This document shows, piece by piece, positions 36,510 to 45,470 of a stretch of 46,434 nucleotides of DNA. This DNA comes from an uncultured Desulfuromonadales bacterium (GTDB lineage Bacteria; Desulfobacterota; Desulfuromonadia; Geobacterales; Pseudopelobacteraceae): positions 1 to 46,434 of the forward strand of contig CAIPTY010000027.1 in the NCBI GenBank assembly GCA_903868145.1, written 5' to 3'. Below the pieces are notes generated by a model. The model saw only the letters and a program-made list of their open reading frames with translations, made no database searches and was not told the origin of the DNA. The position numbers and the translations under genes were made by a program. Numbering within the stretch: the first letter of the stretch is position 1; every line of letters begins with the position of its first letter.

Positions 36510-37163
36510 ATGCAATGTCCATACTGCAAAGAAGAAGTTCTGGATGGGGCCATCAAGTGCAAACACTGTGGATCGAATATCGGCAGCCCGTCGGGACTTG
36601 TTACCGTGTCCGCTCAGGCAGATTTTGGTGAGATGTTCATAACCTCCCTGAATATCTGGAAGGCAAACCTTGCTGATTTGATCATCCTGACCCTTGTTTT
36701 CATGCTGGTCGTCTGGATTCCGATTGCCAACGTCGGCTTCATAGCCGGTTACACCCGCTCAGTGATGAAGGTTGTCCGCGGGGAAGGCAAGGCACAGGTA
36801 GGCGATATTTTCAACGCCTGGGACTGCTTCGGTAATCTCCTGGTATTCTTTATCCTTAATCTGATTGCGATGGTCATTCTGGCATTCGTGCCGCTTATCG
36901 GTTCACTGGCGACCATGGCTCTCGCTTTCGCTGTCACACCTGGCCTGTACGCTATTATCGACAATAAATGCGGAACCATGGACGCCTACAAATGGAGTTT
37001 TGAAACCATCCAGGCCAACTTTGTAAACTGGCTTCTGGCATATCTGGTGGGCAATGTTGTCGCCTGCGCCGGCATGATCGCCCTGTTTATCGGCATCATC
37101 GTTACAGCTCCGTTCGGCGCAATTATCACCATCAGCCAGTATGAGAAGGTTAAACCGGCATAG
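36510..37163 (+). CDS. Zinc-ribbon membrane protein of unknown function
   Basis: This 217-residue protein opens with a zinc ribbon (CPYC...CKHC; C3, C6, C17, C20) that would face the cytosol, followed by about four hydrophobic segments (LADLIILTLVFMLVVWI, LLVFFILNLIAMVILAFV, and two later ones) and the loop RSVMKVVRGEGKAQVGDIF. AGGAGGA precedes the ATG. The family appears as uncharacterised zinc-ribbon or DUF membrane proteins; function is not known. The gap from the cytochrome hairpin (36394-36509) holds no other feature. Confidence 0.8.
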   Translation: MQCPYCKEEVLDGAIKCKHCGSNIGSPSGLVTVSAQADFGEMFITSLNIWKANLADLIILTLVFMLVVWIPIANVGFIAGYTRSVMKVVRGEGKAQVGDIFNAWDCFGNLLVFFILNLIAMVILAFVPLIGSLATMALAFAVTPGLYAIIDNKCGTMDAYKWSFETIQANFVNWLLAYLVGNVVACAGMIALFIGIIVTAPFGAIITISQYEKVKPA

Positions 37164-37199
37164 GTCTCACCTGCCAACTTTTTTACTCAACGAGGTATA

Positions 37200-37583
37200 A
37201 TGAAGACAGCAATTCTGATGATGGCGCACGGCAGCCGCATTATCGAGGCCAATGATTCAGCTCGCGAAGTGGCAGCCATAGTGAAAGAGATGACCGGTTT
37301 CGAGATTGTTGAGGTTGCGTTTCGCGAACTGCACCATCCGAACATTCAGAACGGCATCGACACGTGCGTGGCCAAAGGAGCCCGGCGCATTCTGTTGATG
37401 CCGTATTTCCTTTTTATGGGAGCCCATGTTCAGCACGACCTGCCCGAGGAGATCGCGGAAGCGCGGAAACGCTATCCTGATCTCATCATGGAGATGGGCA
37501 GCCATCTGGGCGCACACCGCAAATTGGCCGAGATCGAGTCCGAGCGCATCGGCGAAGCTCTGGATCGTCTGGGTTGGCGTTGA
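37200..37583 (+). CDS. cbiX: Sirohydrochlorin cobaltochelatase, short CbiX
   Basis: This 127-residue protein is the small homodimeric form of CbiX, inserting cobalt into sirohydrochlorin at the start of the anaerobic cobalamin branch. Motifs are MMAHGSR (H10) and LFMGAHVQHDLP (H76, H79), the likely metal/substrate histidines. AGGTAT just before the ATG is a modest ribosome site. It overlaps cbiC at TGATG, so cbiX-cbiC-cbiD are probably one transcript. Confidence 0.95.
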   Translation: MKTAILMMAHGSRIIEANDSAREVAAIVKEMTGFEIVEVAFRELHHPNIQNGIDTCVAKGARRILLMPYFLFMGAHVQHDLPEEIAEARKRYPDLIMEMGSHLGAHRKLAEIESERIGEALDRLGWR

Positions 37584-38212
37584 TGGACTCTCTCGCCATG
37601 AAACCGGAAGAGATCGAATCCGAGTCATTTCGCATCATCGACAGTGAGGCTGGCGAACATGAATGGACGGAATCTGAATGGCAGGTGGTGCGCCGTGCGA
37701 TCCACACCAGCGCCGATTTTGAATATATTCGTTCAATGATTGTTTCAAAGGATGCAGTCAGCAAGGCTGTTGCTGCACTGAGAAACGGAGCCGGGATTGT
37801 CACTGATACCAACATGGCGCTGGCAGGTATCAGCAAGTCCCGCCTGACATCATTCGGCTGCCCCGTCTCCTGCCATGTTGCCGATTCCGACGTAGGGGCG
37901 CTGGCAAAACGTGAAGGCATCACCCGCTCCGTGATCGCCATGCGCAAGTCCATAACCATCAGCAACAACCGCATCTTTGTAATCGGCAACGCCCCCACGG
38001 CGCTGTTTGAACTGCTGCGCCTGATTGACTTGAAACAGGTCGTCCCCGAACTGATCATTGGCCTGCCGGTCGGATTCGTAGGTGCCGCAGAGAGCAAAAT
38101 TGCACTGTCGACTGGAAGACACGGAATTCCCTTCATCACCAACATTGGTCGCAAGGGTGGTTCCAATGTTGCCGCTTCAGTGGTTAACGCTCTTGCGATT
38201 CTGGCTTCATAG
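37583..38212 (+). CDS. cbiC: Cobalt-precorrin-8 methylmutase (CbiC)
   Basis: The 209-residue product moves a methyl group from C11 to C12 of the corrin precursor, giving cobyrinate. Conserved regions are RRAIHTSADFEY (catalytic His), GAGIVTDTNMALAGI and LIIGLPVGFVGAAESK. The start at 37583 (ATG overlapping the cbiX stop) is preferred over a TTG at 37574; an inner Met at codon 6 is also possible. It sits 5 bases before cbiD. Confidence 0.95.
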   Translation: MDSLAMKPEEIESESFRIIDSEAGEHEWTESEWQVVRRAIHTSADFEYIRSMIVSKDAVSKAVAALRNGAGIVTDTNMALAGISKSRLTSFGCPVSCHVADSDVGALAKREGITRSVIAMRKSITISNNRIFVIGNAPTALFELLRLIDLKQVVPELIIGLPVGFVGAAESKIALSTGRHGIPFITNIGRKGGSNVAASVVNALAILAS

Positions 38213-38217
38213 CCCGT

Positions 38218-39309
38218 ATGAACATACGGGCATCGAATCAACTCAAATCAGGATTTACCACAGGCGCCTGTGCAACTGCTGCCGCCAAAGGTGCCGCCCT
38301 GATGCTTGTCCGGCAGGCTTCGGTTCATAATGTAACCATTGAGCTACCTACAGGTAACTCTTCAGATTTTAAGCTTTTCGGACAATCATTTACCTCGGTA
38401 TCAGCAGCATGTTACGTTGTAAAGGACGCCGGTGACGATCCCGATGTAACGAACGGAGCCCAGGTGCATGCCAGGGTGACCCTCACCCCAGCCCTCTCCC
38501 AGAGGGAGGGGGAGCAAAGAATCACCATCACCGGTGGAACCGGCATAGGAAGAGTTACCAAACCGGGCCTGGCCGTTCCTCCGGGTGAATGGGCCATCAA
38601 TCCGGTTCCGCGTCAGATGATCGAAACCGCCGTGCAGAAGGTCATTTCCCCGAAAACCTCCGTTCATGTTACTATCTCCATCCCCGACGGTGAAGAACGA
38701 TCTAAAAAAACCCTCAATGCCCGCCTCGGTATCATCGGCGGACTTTCCATCCTCGGCACCACCGGCATCGTCCGCCCGATTTCCGCCAAAGCCTGGACCG
38801 ATACCATCAAGTCGGCTCTGGATGTTGCCAAAGCCTGCGGACGTGATTATGTAGTGCTTTCCACTGGGAGAACGAGTGAGATGGCAGCACAACGCCTGAT
38901 CGCGCCGCCGCTTTCCGAAGAGAGCTTCATCATGATGGGTGACCACATTGCGAGTGCAGTGCGGGCCTGCCAGCAACGGGGATTCGGAAAACCGGTCATA
39001 GCATGCCAGTTTGCCAAGCTCCTCAAGATCGCCTGTGGGCATGAAAATACCCACGCTACCGCTTCGGTTCTGGATCTTGCACAGTTGCTGACATGGGCGG
39101 AGGAAGGGGAGCTTCCTGAATCGCTTCGGGCCACGATCTCCAGCGCCAACACAGCCAGAGAGATCGCCATAACCAGCAACTTTGATCCGCTCCTGCTCGA
39201 ACTGGTTTCCCGTCACGCCCGCATGGCGGTAGTGAAGCATGCTCCCGACGTTTCACCACGTTTCCTCGTTGCCGACTACAGCGGAAACGCTATCTTCACC
39301 AGCTCCTGA
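38218..39309 (+). CDS. cbiD: Cobalt-precorrin-5B C1-methyltransferase (CbiD) with an in-frame repeat insert
   Basis: This 363-residue enzyme methylates C1 of cobalt-precorrin-5B using SAM. Family motifs are [61 protein letters not shown] and [21 protein letters not shown]. Residues 88-100 ([13 protein letters not shown]) are not part of the family core; they are the translation of a palindromic repeat (38481-38514). They replace the usual short loop between two beta strands, so the fold is probably kept. Length is otherwise normal. Confidence 0.95.
   Translation: MNIRASNQLKSGFTTGACATAAAKGAALMLVRQASVHNVTIELPTGNSSDFKLFGQSFTSVSAACYVVKDAGDDPDVTNGAQVHARVTLTPALSQREGEQRITITGGTGIGRVTKPGLAVPPGEWAINPVPRQMIETAVQKVISPKTSVHVTISIPDGEERSKKTLNARLGIIGGLSILGTTGIVRPISAKAWTDTIKSALDVAKACGRDYVVLSTGRTSEMAAQRLIAPPLSEESFIMMGDHIASAVRACQQRGFGKPVIACQFAKLLKIACGHENTHATASVLDLAQLLTWAEEGELPESLRATISSANTAREIAITSNFDPLLLELVSRHARMAVVKHAPDVSPRFLVADYSGNAIFTSS
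38481..38514 (+). repeat. Palindromic (REP-like) repeat read through in cbiD
   Basis: The segment from CCTCACCCCAGCC through CCCTCTCCC-AGA-GGGAGGGGG (stem 38492-38512) forms a 9-bp stem with one wobble pair and a 3-base loop. It resembles the dispersed repeat whose translation gives the recurrent peptide [11 protein letters not shown] in many bacterial annotations (recalled, not searched). It lies inside cbiD and keeps the reading frame. Confidence 0.75.
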
Positions 39310-39389
39310 TACTGCACTTTTTTCTCCCCATCCGCAAAAATTATGCTAGTATTCCAAACTCTTTATCGCCATATATCGCGAGGTCAGTC

Positions 39390-39857
39390 ATGCCACAATT
39401 TTTTGAAGGTAAGCTGGAAGCCACAGGGCTTAAATTCGGCATCGTCGTCAGCCGTTTCAACAGTTTCATATCCGAACGTCTTCTGGAGGGTGCGGTTGAC
39501 GCCCTGGTACGTCACGGCGCTGATGACGGGAATATCCACGTTGCACGCGTTCCCGGCGCATTCGAGATCCCGCTGGCGGCCAGCAAACTGGCTGAGTCGG
39601 GAAAATACGATGCCCTCATCTGCCTGGGCGCAGTCATACGCGGTTCAACTCCTCATTTCGACTACGTTGCCTCGGAGGTTTCCAAGGGCGTTGCCTCCGT
39701 ATCTCTGGACAGCGGACTTCCCATTGCTTTTGGCGTTCTGACAACCGACACCATCGAGCAGGCTGTTGAGCGTGCCGGTACCAAGGCAGGCAACAAGGGT
39801 TTTGAAGCGGCAGTAACCGCCATCGAGACAGTCAACCTGCTGAAAGCGATGAACTGA
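39390..39857 (+). CDS. ribH: 6,7-dimethyl-8-ribityllumazine synthase
   Basis: This 155-residue enzyme condenses 5-amino-6-ribitylaminouracil with 3,4-dihydroxy-2-butanone 4-phosphate in riboflavin synthesis. The start [59 protein letters not shown] (catalytic His) and [12 protein letters not shown] are all present. GAGGT precedes the ATG. The ribH stop overlaps the nusB start by one base (TGATG). ribD, ribE and ribBA are not in the window. Confidence 0.98.
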   Translation: MPQFFEGKLEATGLKFGIVVSRFNSFISERLLEGAVDALVRHGADDGNIHVARVPGAFEIPLAASKLAESGKYDALICLGAVIRGSTPHFDYVASEVSKGVASVSLDSGLPIAFGVLTTDTIEQAVERAGTKAGNKGFEAAVTAIETVNLLKAMN

Positions 39858-40291
39858 TGGGGCTGCGCCGGGAGTCGCGCGAACTGGCGCTGCAGGTACT
39901 GTATGCGCTGGACGCGAATCCGACCGTGGGTATCCGGGAAACCCTGCAGACCTTTCGAGAAGAACAGGATGGTGTCATCCCGAAGGTGCGTGAATTTGCC
40001 GAAGGACTGGCCCAGGGTGTACAGGAATACCGCGAACAGATAGATTCAGCCATCAAGGCCCGCTCGAAGAACTGGTCACTCAGCCGGATGCCGAGGGTTG
40101 ATCTGAATGTCATGAGGCTTGCCGTATATGAGCTGATGTTCCGTCAGGACATTCCCAAAAAGGTGAGTATCAATGAAGCCATCGAGATTGCCCGTAAATT
40201 TGGAGACAAGGAATCACCTTCATTTGTAAACGGAATTCTGGACGAGATAGAAACATGTGCGAAAACTGATGAGGCTGGTGAGGCTCAATGA
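39857..40291 (+). CDS. nusB: Transcription antitermination factor NusB
   Basis: This 144-residue helical protein binds boxA RNA with NusE and supports rRNA antitermination. It has the family pattern [38 protein letters not shown] and [25 protein letters not shown]. The ribH-nusB pairing is common in bacteria. Its start overlaps the ribH stop and its stop overlaps the hom start by 4 bases, so expression is tightly linked. Confidence 0.97.
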   Translation: MGLRRESRELALQVLYALDANPTVGIRETLQTFREEQDGVIPKVREFAEGLAQGVQEYREQIDSAIKARSKNWSLSRMPRVDLNVMRLAVYELMFRQDIPKKVSINEAIEIARKFGDKESPSFVNGILDEIETCAKTDEAGEAQ

Positions 40292-41604
40292 ACAATATTA
40301 AAGTGGGACTGATAGGATTCGGCAATATCGGCGCAGGAGTTGTTAAGCTGCTGCGGGAAAACGCCGGAGTGATACGGAGCAAGGTCGGAACGGGTATCGT
40401 TCTCAAGCGGATTGCCGATCTGGATATTCTCTCTGATCGCGGGGTATCTGTTGACGACGGCATTCTGACAACCGACGTCAATGCAATTTTCAACGACCCT
40501 GAGATATCGGTAGTGATCGAACTGATCGGCGGGTATGAACCGGCAAAGACATTCGTATTGAAGGCCATTGAAAATGGCAAGCATATTGTTACCGCCAACA
40601 AGGCGCTTCTTGCTCTTCATGGCGATGAAATCTATGCCGCTGCAGCACGAAAGGGTGTCGAGGTTCAGTTCGAAGCATCGGTAGGTGGCGGCATTCCCGT
40701 GCTGACCGCCGTCAAGAGCAACATGGCCGCCAATAATTTCGGCAGCGTAATCGGCATCATGAACGGAACCTGCAATTACATCCTGACACGCATGACGCAG
40801 GAAGGTGCTGATTTTGCCGAGGTGCTGAAGACTGCCCAGGAGCTGGGCTACGCCGAGCCGGATCCGACCTTCGACATCGAGGGGGTGGACACGGCCCATA
40901 AACTTGCGATCCTGGTATCTCTCTGTTTCGGAACACGTATCGACTTCAACAACATTTATACTGAGGGTATTTCCCGCATCACCGGGCTTGACGTCAAATT
41001 TGCACAAGATTTCGGCTATCGTATAAAGCTGCTGGCGATTGGAAAACTGGCCGACGGGCAGGTAGAGGCGCGTGTTCACCCCACCATGATTCCGCTGCAC
41101 AATCCGCTTTCGGAAGTCAACGGAGTATTCAACGCCATTCGTCTGACAGGCGATTTTGTCGGGCCGGTCATATTCTACGGACGCGGAGCAGGACAGAATC
41201 CAACCGCCAGCGCAATTGTAGGCGACCTGATCGGTCTTGCCCGCACCATCCAGTCAGGCGCGGGCCGGAGGATGTCACCGCTCGGATTCATGGATGCTGA
41301 TATAACAACACTGCCGCTCAAACCCATGGCGGAGATCACCAGCAAATACATGCTGCGCTTCAGCGCCCTCGACAAGCCTGGCGTCCTGGCCTCCATCGCC
41401 GGTGCTCTGGGTAATCACGGTATAAGTATAGAATCCATGGTTCAGACGGCTCACGAGGACAGCGACGAAACCCCGGTACCGATCGTGATCAAGACCCACG
41501 AAGCCGGCGAAGGCTCGATTCAGTCGGCACTGGAAGATATTAACCGGCTCAGGATCATCTGTGAGAAAACCGTTTTAATCAGAATTGAGGACAATCTGGA
41601 GTAG
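40288..41604 (+). CDS. hom: Homoserine dehydrogenase
   Basis: This 438-residue enzyme reduces aspartate semialdehyde to homoserine on the threonine/methionine route. It has the N-terminal Rossmann motif [38 protein letters not shown] and [21 protein letters not shown], then a C-terminal ACT domain ([18 protein letters not shown], about 355-430) for feedback control by threonine. No aspartokinase is fused or adjacent. It overlaps nusB (ATGA). Confidence 0.97.
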   Translation: MNNIKVGLIGFGNIGAGVVKLLRENAGVIRSKVGTGIVLKRIADLDILSDRGVSVDDGILTTDVNAIFNDPEISVVIELIGGYEPAKTFVLKAIENGKHIVTANKALLALHGDEIYAAAARKGVEVQFEASVGGGIPVLTAVKSNMAANNFGSVIGIMNGTCNYILTRMTQEGADFAEVLKTAQELGYAEPDPTFDIEGVDTAHKLAILVSLCFGTRIDFNNIYTEGISRITGLDVKFAQDFGYRIKLLAIGKLADGQVEARVHPTMIPLHNPLSEVNGVFNAIRLTGDFVGPVIFYGRGAGQNPTASAIVGDLIGLARTIQSGAGRRMSPLGFMDADITTLPLKPMAEITSKYMLRFSALDKPGVLASIAGALGNHGISIESMVQTAHEDSDETPVPIVIKTHEAGEGSIQSALEDINRLRIICEKTVLIRIEDNLE

Positions 41605-41630
41605 TTTTCACTCTCATTTTGGAGAAACCA

Positions 41631-42986
41631 ATGAATACTAAAATTATTCTCAGCGAAGACCAGATCCCCCGGCAGTGGTACAATATCATACCGGATATGC
41701 CTGGCCCGCTGGCGCCCGTCATCAGTCCGCAAACATTGAAACCGGTCACGCCGGAAGACATGCTGGCAATTTTTCCGATGTCGCTGATCGAACAGGAAAT
41801 GTCTCCAAACCGCTGGATCGATATCCCGGACGAGGTCCGCGAGATCTATAAGCTCTGGCGACCATCACCGCTGTTCCGGGCACGCAGGCTTGAAAAGGCA
41901 CTGGGAACTCCTGCCAGGATTTATTACAAATACGAGGGGGTTTCACCGGCAGGTTCCCACAAGCCCAACTCTGCCATTCCCCAGGCGTATTACAACAAAC
42001 AGGCCGGTATTCGTCGCCTTGCCACTGAGACCGGTGCCGGACAGTGGGGCAGCTCCCTCGCCCTGGCCTGTTCCATGTTCGGACTCGAATGCACAGTCTA
42101 CATGGTCAAGGTATCCTGTTTCCAAAAACCGTACCGCAAGAGCATGATGCAGCTCTGGGGCGCAACTGTCATCCCGTCGCCATCGGAGTTTACCAATTCG
42201 GGTCGCTCGATCCTGGCCCACGACCCAGATTGCAACGGCAGCCTGGGCATCGCGATTTCCGAAGCGGTGGAAGATGCAGCCACACACACTGATACAAATT
42301 ATGCTCTGGGAAGCGTCCTCAACCATGTCTGCCTTCATCAGACCGTTATCGGCCAGGAAGCGCAGGAGCAGATGAAGATTGCCGGAGACTATCCGGATGT
42401 TGTGATTGCCTGCTGTGGCGGTGGTTCAAATTTCGCCGGACTGGCCTTCCCCTTCATCGCCGATCGCGCCAGCGGCAAGAACGTACGCTGTCTGGCTGTT
42501 GAACCTGCTTCGTGCCCTACCCTGACCAAGGGTGTGTACGCTTTTGACTATGGCGATACCGCCAAGGTGGCACCGATTGCCATGATGTACACCCTGGGTC
42601 ATGACTTCATGCCTCCCGGCATTCATGCAGGTGGCTTGCGCTATCACGGCCAATCTCCCCTGGTTTCCCAGCTCTACCATGCCGGTCAGATCGAGGCTAA
42701 ATCCTACAAACAGAATTCCTGTTTTGAAGGAGCGCTTCTCTTCGCCCGTAGCGAGGGAATAGTCCCGGCACCGGAATCCTCGCACGCCGTGCGCGCTGCA
42801 ATCGACGAGGCGGTCCTGGCCAAAGAAGAAGGCAAAGAGCGAACCATCCTGTTCGGTCTTTCCGGACATGGGCAACTTGATATGGGAGCCTACGATGCCT
42901 ATCTCTCAGGAAACCTTGAAGACTACGAATATCCAAGTGAAATGGTGAGGGCGGCGCTGGAACGTTTGCCAAAAATATGCCTGTAA
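41631..42986 (+). CDS. trpB2: Tryptophan synthase beta-like protein (TrpB2 type)
   Basis: The 451-residue product belongs to the TrpB2 branch, longer at the N-terminus than ordinary TrpB. The PLP lysine is K111 in [44 protein letters not shown] and [11 protein letters not shown] are typical. TrpB2 proteins can act without TrpA and may use serine-type substrates. The ATG at 41631 has GGAG 7 bases upstream; the TTG at 41619 is rejected. It precedes trpF and a standard trpB. Confidence 0.94.
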   Translation: MNTKIILSEDQIPRQWYNIIPDMPGPLAPVISPQTLKPVTPEDMLAIFPMSLIEQEMSPNRWIDIPDEVREIYKLWRPSPLFRARRLEKALGTPARIYYKYEGVSPAGSHKPNSAIPQAYYNKQAGIRRLATETGAGQWGSSLALACSMFGLECTVYMVKVSCFQKPYRKSMMQLWGATVIPSPSEFTNSGRSILAHDPDCNGSLGIAISEAVEDAATHTDTNYALGSVLNHVCLHQTVIGQEAQEQMKIAGDYPDVVIACCGGGSNFAGLAFPFIADRASGKNVRCLAVEPASCPTLTKGVYAFDYGDTAKVAPIAMMYTLGHDFMPPGIHAGGLRYHGQSPLVSQLYHAGQIEAKSYKQNSCFEGALLFARSEGIVPAPESSHAVRAAIDEAVLAKEEGKERTILFGLSGHGQLDMGAYDAYLSGNLEDYEYPSEMVRAALERLPKICL

Positions 42987-42992
42987 TCTTAT

Positions 42993-43607
42993 ATGGTTAA
43001 AGTAAAAATTTGCGGTATAACCACTCTTGAAGATGCGCTTGTCGCCGTCAAGGCTGGTGCAGATGCTCTGGGTTTCGTGTTCCACCACTCCTCACCCCGT
43101 CACATTTTCCCGGAACAGGCCGCCGCCATCATTCGCCAGCTGCCTGCGTTTGTGCAGACTGTCGGCCTGTTTGTGGACGAGGAACTGGCCACTGTAAACG
43201 CAACAGCCCATCAATGCGGACTGGATCTCCTCCAACTACACGGGGATGAAACACCAGCATACTGCGATCAGGTTCAGAGGCGCGTCATCAAGGCCTTTCG
43301 TGTCAAAGATATCACCAGCCTTGAATCAACCCAAAATTACCGTGTATCCTCGATTCTACTGGATGCATGGTCTCCCATAGCTCACGGCGGTACGGGGCAG
43401 ACCTTCAACTGGGAAATTGCCGCTCAAGCAGCTGAATCGGGGCATCTGATACTGGCAGGCGGCCTGACACCGGAAAACGTCGTTGAGGCGATACAGCAGG
43501 TGCATCCGTTTGCTGTTGATGTTTCTAGTGGAGTCGAATCATCTCCCGGGATAAAAGATGTTTCCAAGGTCGTACAATTTATATTTAAGGCCAAGCACCT
43601 ACAATAA
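42993..43607 (+). CDS. trpF: Phosphoribosylanthranilate isomerase
   Basis: This 204-residue TIM barrel performs the Amadori rearrangement of phosphoribosylanthranilate in tryptophan synthesis. The catalytic Cys is C7 ([11 protein letters not shown]) and the catalytic Asp is D124 (LLDAWSP); GGTGQTFNW and [10 protein letters not shown] form the phosphate-binding region. Length is normal. It starts 6 bases after trpB2 and lies 29 bases before trpB. Confidence 0.97.
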   Translation: MVKVKICGITTLEDALVAVKAGADALGFVFHHSSPRHIFPEQAAAIIRQLPAFVQTVGLFVDEELATVNATAHQCGLDLLQLHGDETPAYCDQVQRRVIKAFRVKDITSLESTQNYRVSSILLDAWSPIAHGGTGQTFNWEIAAQAAESGHLILAGGLTPENVVEAIQQVHPFAVDVSSGVESSPGIKDVSKVVQFIFKAKHLQ

Positions 43608-43636
43608 CAACCTCTACCGTTTATTCAGGATTTATA

Positions 43637-44830
43637 ATGCAAAAACCTGACAAAGAAGGACATTTTGGAAAATTTGGCGGCCGCTATGTGCCTGAGACAC
43701 TCATGCCAGCCCTGCTGGAGCTGCAAAAGGTCTATGAACACTATCGCCATGATCGCGAGTTTTGTCAGGAGTTTGAACACTATCTGAGGAACTACGTCGG
43801 TCGCCCCAACCCGCTCTATTTTGCTGAAAAACTCTCAAAAAAACTCGGTGGCGCCAGGGTCTACCTCAAGCGCGAGGATCTCAATCACACCGGAGCCCAC
43901 AAGATCAACAACACCATCGGACAGGGTCTGCTGGCTAAACGTATGGGAAAAAAGCGGGTGATCGCCGAAACCGGTGCCGGTCAGCACGGCGTTGCGACGG
44001 CGACAATAGCGGCACTGTTCGGCATGTCTTGCGAGGTCTTCATGGGTAAAGAAGACACACGTAGGCAGGCCCTCAACGTCTTCCGTATGCGGCTTTTGGG
44101 AGCCACCGTCACGTCGGTAACTGCTGGCACCGCAACCCTCAAGGACGCCATGAACGAGGCCATGCGCAACTGGGTAACGACGATCAAGGATACCTTTTAT
44201 GTGATCGGCACCGTGGCTGGTCCGCACCCCTACCCCATGATGGTGCGGGATTTTCAGTCCGTCATCGGGCACGAGGCGAAAAAGCAGCACCGCGCAGCAG
44301 AGGGACGACTGCCGGATTATCTTGTGGCGTGTATTGGTGGTGGAAGTAACGCGCTTGGCCTGTTCTATCCTTTCCTGAAAAACCGGAAGGTAAAGATGGT
44401 CGGTGTTGAGGCGGCAGGATACGGTATTGAAACGGGCATGCATGCCGCCGCGCTCTGTGCCGGTTCACCCGGCATCCTACACGGCAACATGACCTACCTG
44501 CTACAGGATCAGCATGGTCAGATCACCCACGCACACTCCATTTCGGCTGGGCTGGATTACCCTGGTGTTGGCCCGGAGCATTCATGGCTCAAGGACAGCG
44601 GTCGGGCCGAGTACGTATCCGTCACTGATGACGAGGCACTCGAAGGCTTCAGGATGCTTACCCAGGAGGAGGGGATCATGCCCGCACTTGAGTCGGCCCA
44701 TGCCATTGCCCACGTGATCCGCATGGCTCCAAAACTTTCAAAAGAGTGTACCATAGTGGTATGCCTTTCCGGGCGCGGAGACAAGGACATTCATACCGTG
44801 GCAGATGCAATGGGCGTAGTATTTACATAA
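43637..44830 (+). CDS. trpB: Tryptophan synthase beta subunit (TrpB1)
   Basis: This 397-residue enzyme condenses indole with serine. It has [16 protein letters not shown], the PLP lysine K89 in [42 protein letters not shown] and SLSGRGDKD-type C-terminal motif [13 protein letters not shown]. It is the TrpA-dependent form, yet trpA does not follow; a tRNA gene does. The end of the protein is complete. Confidence 0.98.
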   Translation: MQKPDKEGHFGKFGGRYVPETLMPALLELQKVYEHYRHDREFCQEFEHYLRNYVGRPNPLYFAEKLSKKLGGARVYLKREDLNHTGAHKINNTIGQGLLAKRMGKKRVIAETGAGQHGVATATIAALFGMSCEVFMGKEDTRRQALNVFRMRLLGATVTSVTAGTATLKDAMNEAMRNWVTTIKDTFYVIGTVAGPHPYPMMVRDFQSVIGHEAKKQHRAAEGRLPDYLVACIGGGSNALGLFYPFLKNRKVKMVGVEAAGYGIETGMHAAALCAGSPGILHGNMTYLLQDQHGQITHAHSISAGLDYPGVGPEHSWLKDSGRAEYVSVTDDEALEGFRMLTQEEGIMPALESAHAIAHVIRMAPKLSKECTIVVCLSGRGDKDIHTVADAMGVVFT

Positions 44831-44866
44831 GAAGTGCCGTTTTTGAATTGGTCGAAGGAATTTTTC

Positions 44867-44896
44867 TTGACAATGCAAGGACATTTCTGTTAGAAA
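44867..44896 (+). promoter_or_regulatory. Promoter of the tRNA-Ala gene
   Basis: A perfect -35 TTGACA (44867-44872) is followed by TTAGAA/TAGAAA (44890-44896) as the -10, at 17 or 18 bases, ending 15 bases before the tRNA. The -10 is weak, as often seen where the -35 is perfect. Confidence 0.65.
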
Positions 44897-44911
44897 GGCA
44901 CGCTAATTTAA

Positions 44912-44987
44912 GGGGCTGTAGCTCAGCTGGGAGAGCGCTTGACTGGCAGTCAAGAGGTCGACAGTTCGATCCTGTTCAGCTCCACCA
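44912..44987 (+). tRNA. tRNA-Ala (GGC anticodon)
   Basis: The 76-base sequence folds as a complete cloverleaf: acceptor GGGGCTG with CAGCTCC, D arm GCTC...GAGC, anticodon stem CTTGA/TCAAG around loop CTGGCAG, T-loop TTCGATC, and an encoded CCA end (44985-44987). The anticodon GGC reads GCC and GCU alanine codons. It has its own promoter and terminator. No integrase is next to it within the window. Confidence 0.97.
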
Positions 44988-44994
44988 AATAATC

Positions 44995-45030
44995 AAGCAC
45001 TTACAGAGTTTTCTTGTAGGTGCTTTTTTT
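44995..45030 (+). terminator. Rho-independent terminator after tRNA-Ala
   Basis: AAGCACTTACA and TGTAGGTGCTT form an 11-bp stem (one wobble pair) with a 9-base loop, ending in a run of seven T. It begins 8 bases after the tRNA CCA. Confidence 0.93.
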
Positions 45031-45040
45031 GTTATTTTTT

Positions 45041-45064
45041 AAAAGTGACTTGAAAAGTGACTTA
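45041..45064 (+). repeat. Tandem 12-bp direct repeat downstream of tRNA-Ala
   Basis: AAAAGTGACTTG is followed directly by AAAAGTGACTTA (11 of 12 identical), just after the tRNA terminator. It could be an old integration-site border or a chance duplication. The 45065-45222 stretch that follows has no recognised gene. Confidence 0.5.
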
Positions 45065-45222
45065 CAGCCATTCTCTAGCATCCTTGTTACCCCTCTAAAA
45101 AATATTATCCCTCTCACAGCAGGGGAGCAACCGGTTCTATTATGTCCCACGCCCGAGAGGTGAAGCATCGTCATCTGGCAATTTTCCTTACCGAAACGAC
45201 ATAGACGGTGAAACCGTTTCGA

Positions 45223-45330
45223 TTATTTTTTCTTTTCGGCCTTTTTGATCTTCTTGTCCGCTTTCTTTTCCTTCGGAGTTTTGGCAGGTGCTTTCTTTTC
45301 GGATTTTTTGCTGTCTTCACCTTTGCTCAT
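45223..45330 (-). CDS. Lysine-rich 35-residue small protein
   Basis: On the minus strand an ATG at 45330 with GGAG about 7 bases upstream begins a 35-residue frame ending in TAA at 45223. The product (MSKGEDSKKSEKKAPAKTP..., about half lysine) is very basic and rich in K, A, E and P, like the tails of histone-H1-like or nucleoid-binding proteins. A hairpin (ACGGTTTCACCGT) follows the stop. No known family. The plus-strand frames over it (45208 and 45245) are shadows of its A/T-rich codons. Moderate confidence: composition could be chance, but the ribosome site and clean start support it. Confidence 0.55.
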   Translation of the reverse strand: MSKGEDSKKSEKKAPAKTPKEKKADKKIKKAEKKK

Positions 45331-45470
45331 AATAGTCTCCTTTTCTGGTTATGCTGCGGATTTATGGATGCATCCAAGGCGGATTCAGGATATGGGAGTT
45401 ATAATCGCAAAAAAATATTTTCAACAGACTGATTTTTTGATCAGAAGGATTACTCTTCAGAGTCATAAAA
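45331..45470. other. Gap between the magnetochrome/PDZ gene and the lysine-rich ORF
   Basis: This 140-base AT-rich region lies downstream of the PDZ gene on the minus strand. A short CTGAT...ATCAG stem followed by a T-rich tract (about 45436-45410) could be a weak terminator. No -35/-10 pair for the small ORF was clear. Confidence 0.3.

Noticed and set aside
38401-39240. 279-codon minus-strand frame
   Set aside because: Antisense to cbiD; no start signal and no family.
40285-41100. 271-codon minus-strand frame
   Set aside because: Antisense to hom; shadow.
45142-45204. 20-codon plus-strand frame after the tRNA
   Set aside because: Too short, no ribosome site at the right spacing, no homologue recognised.
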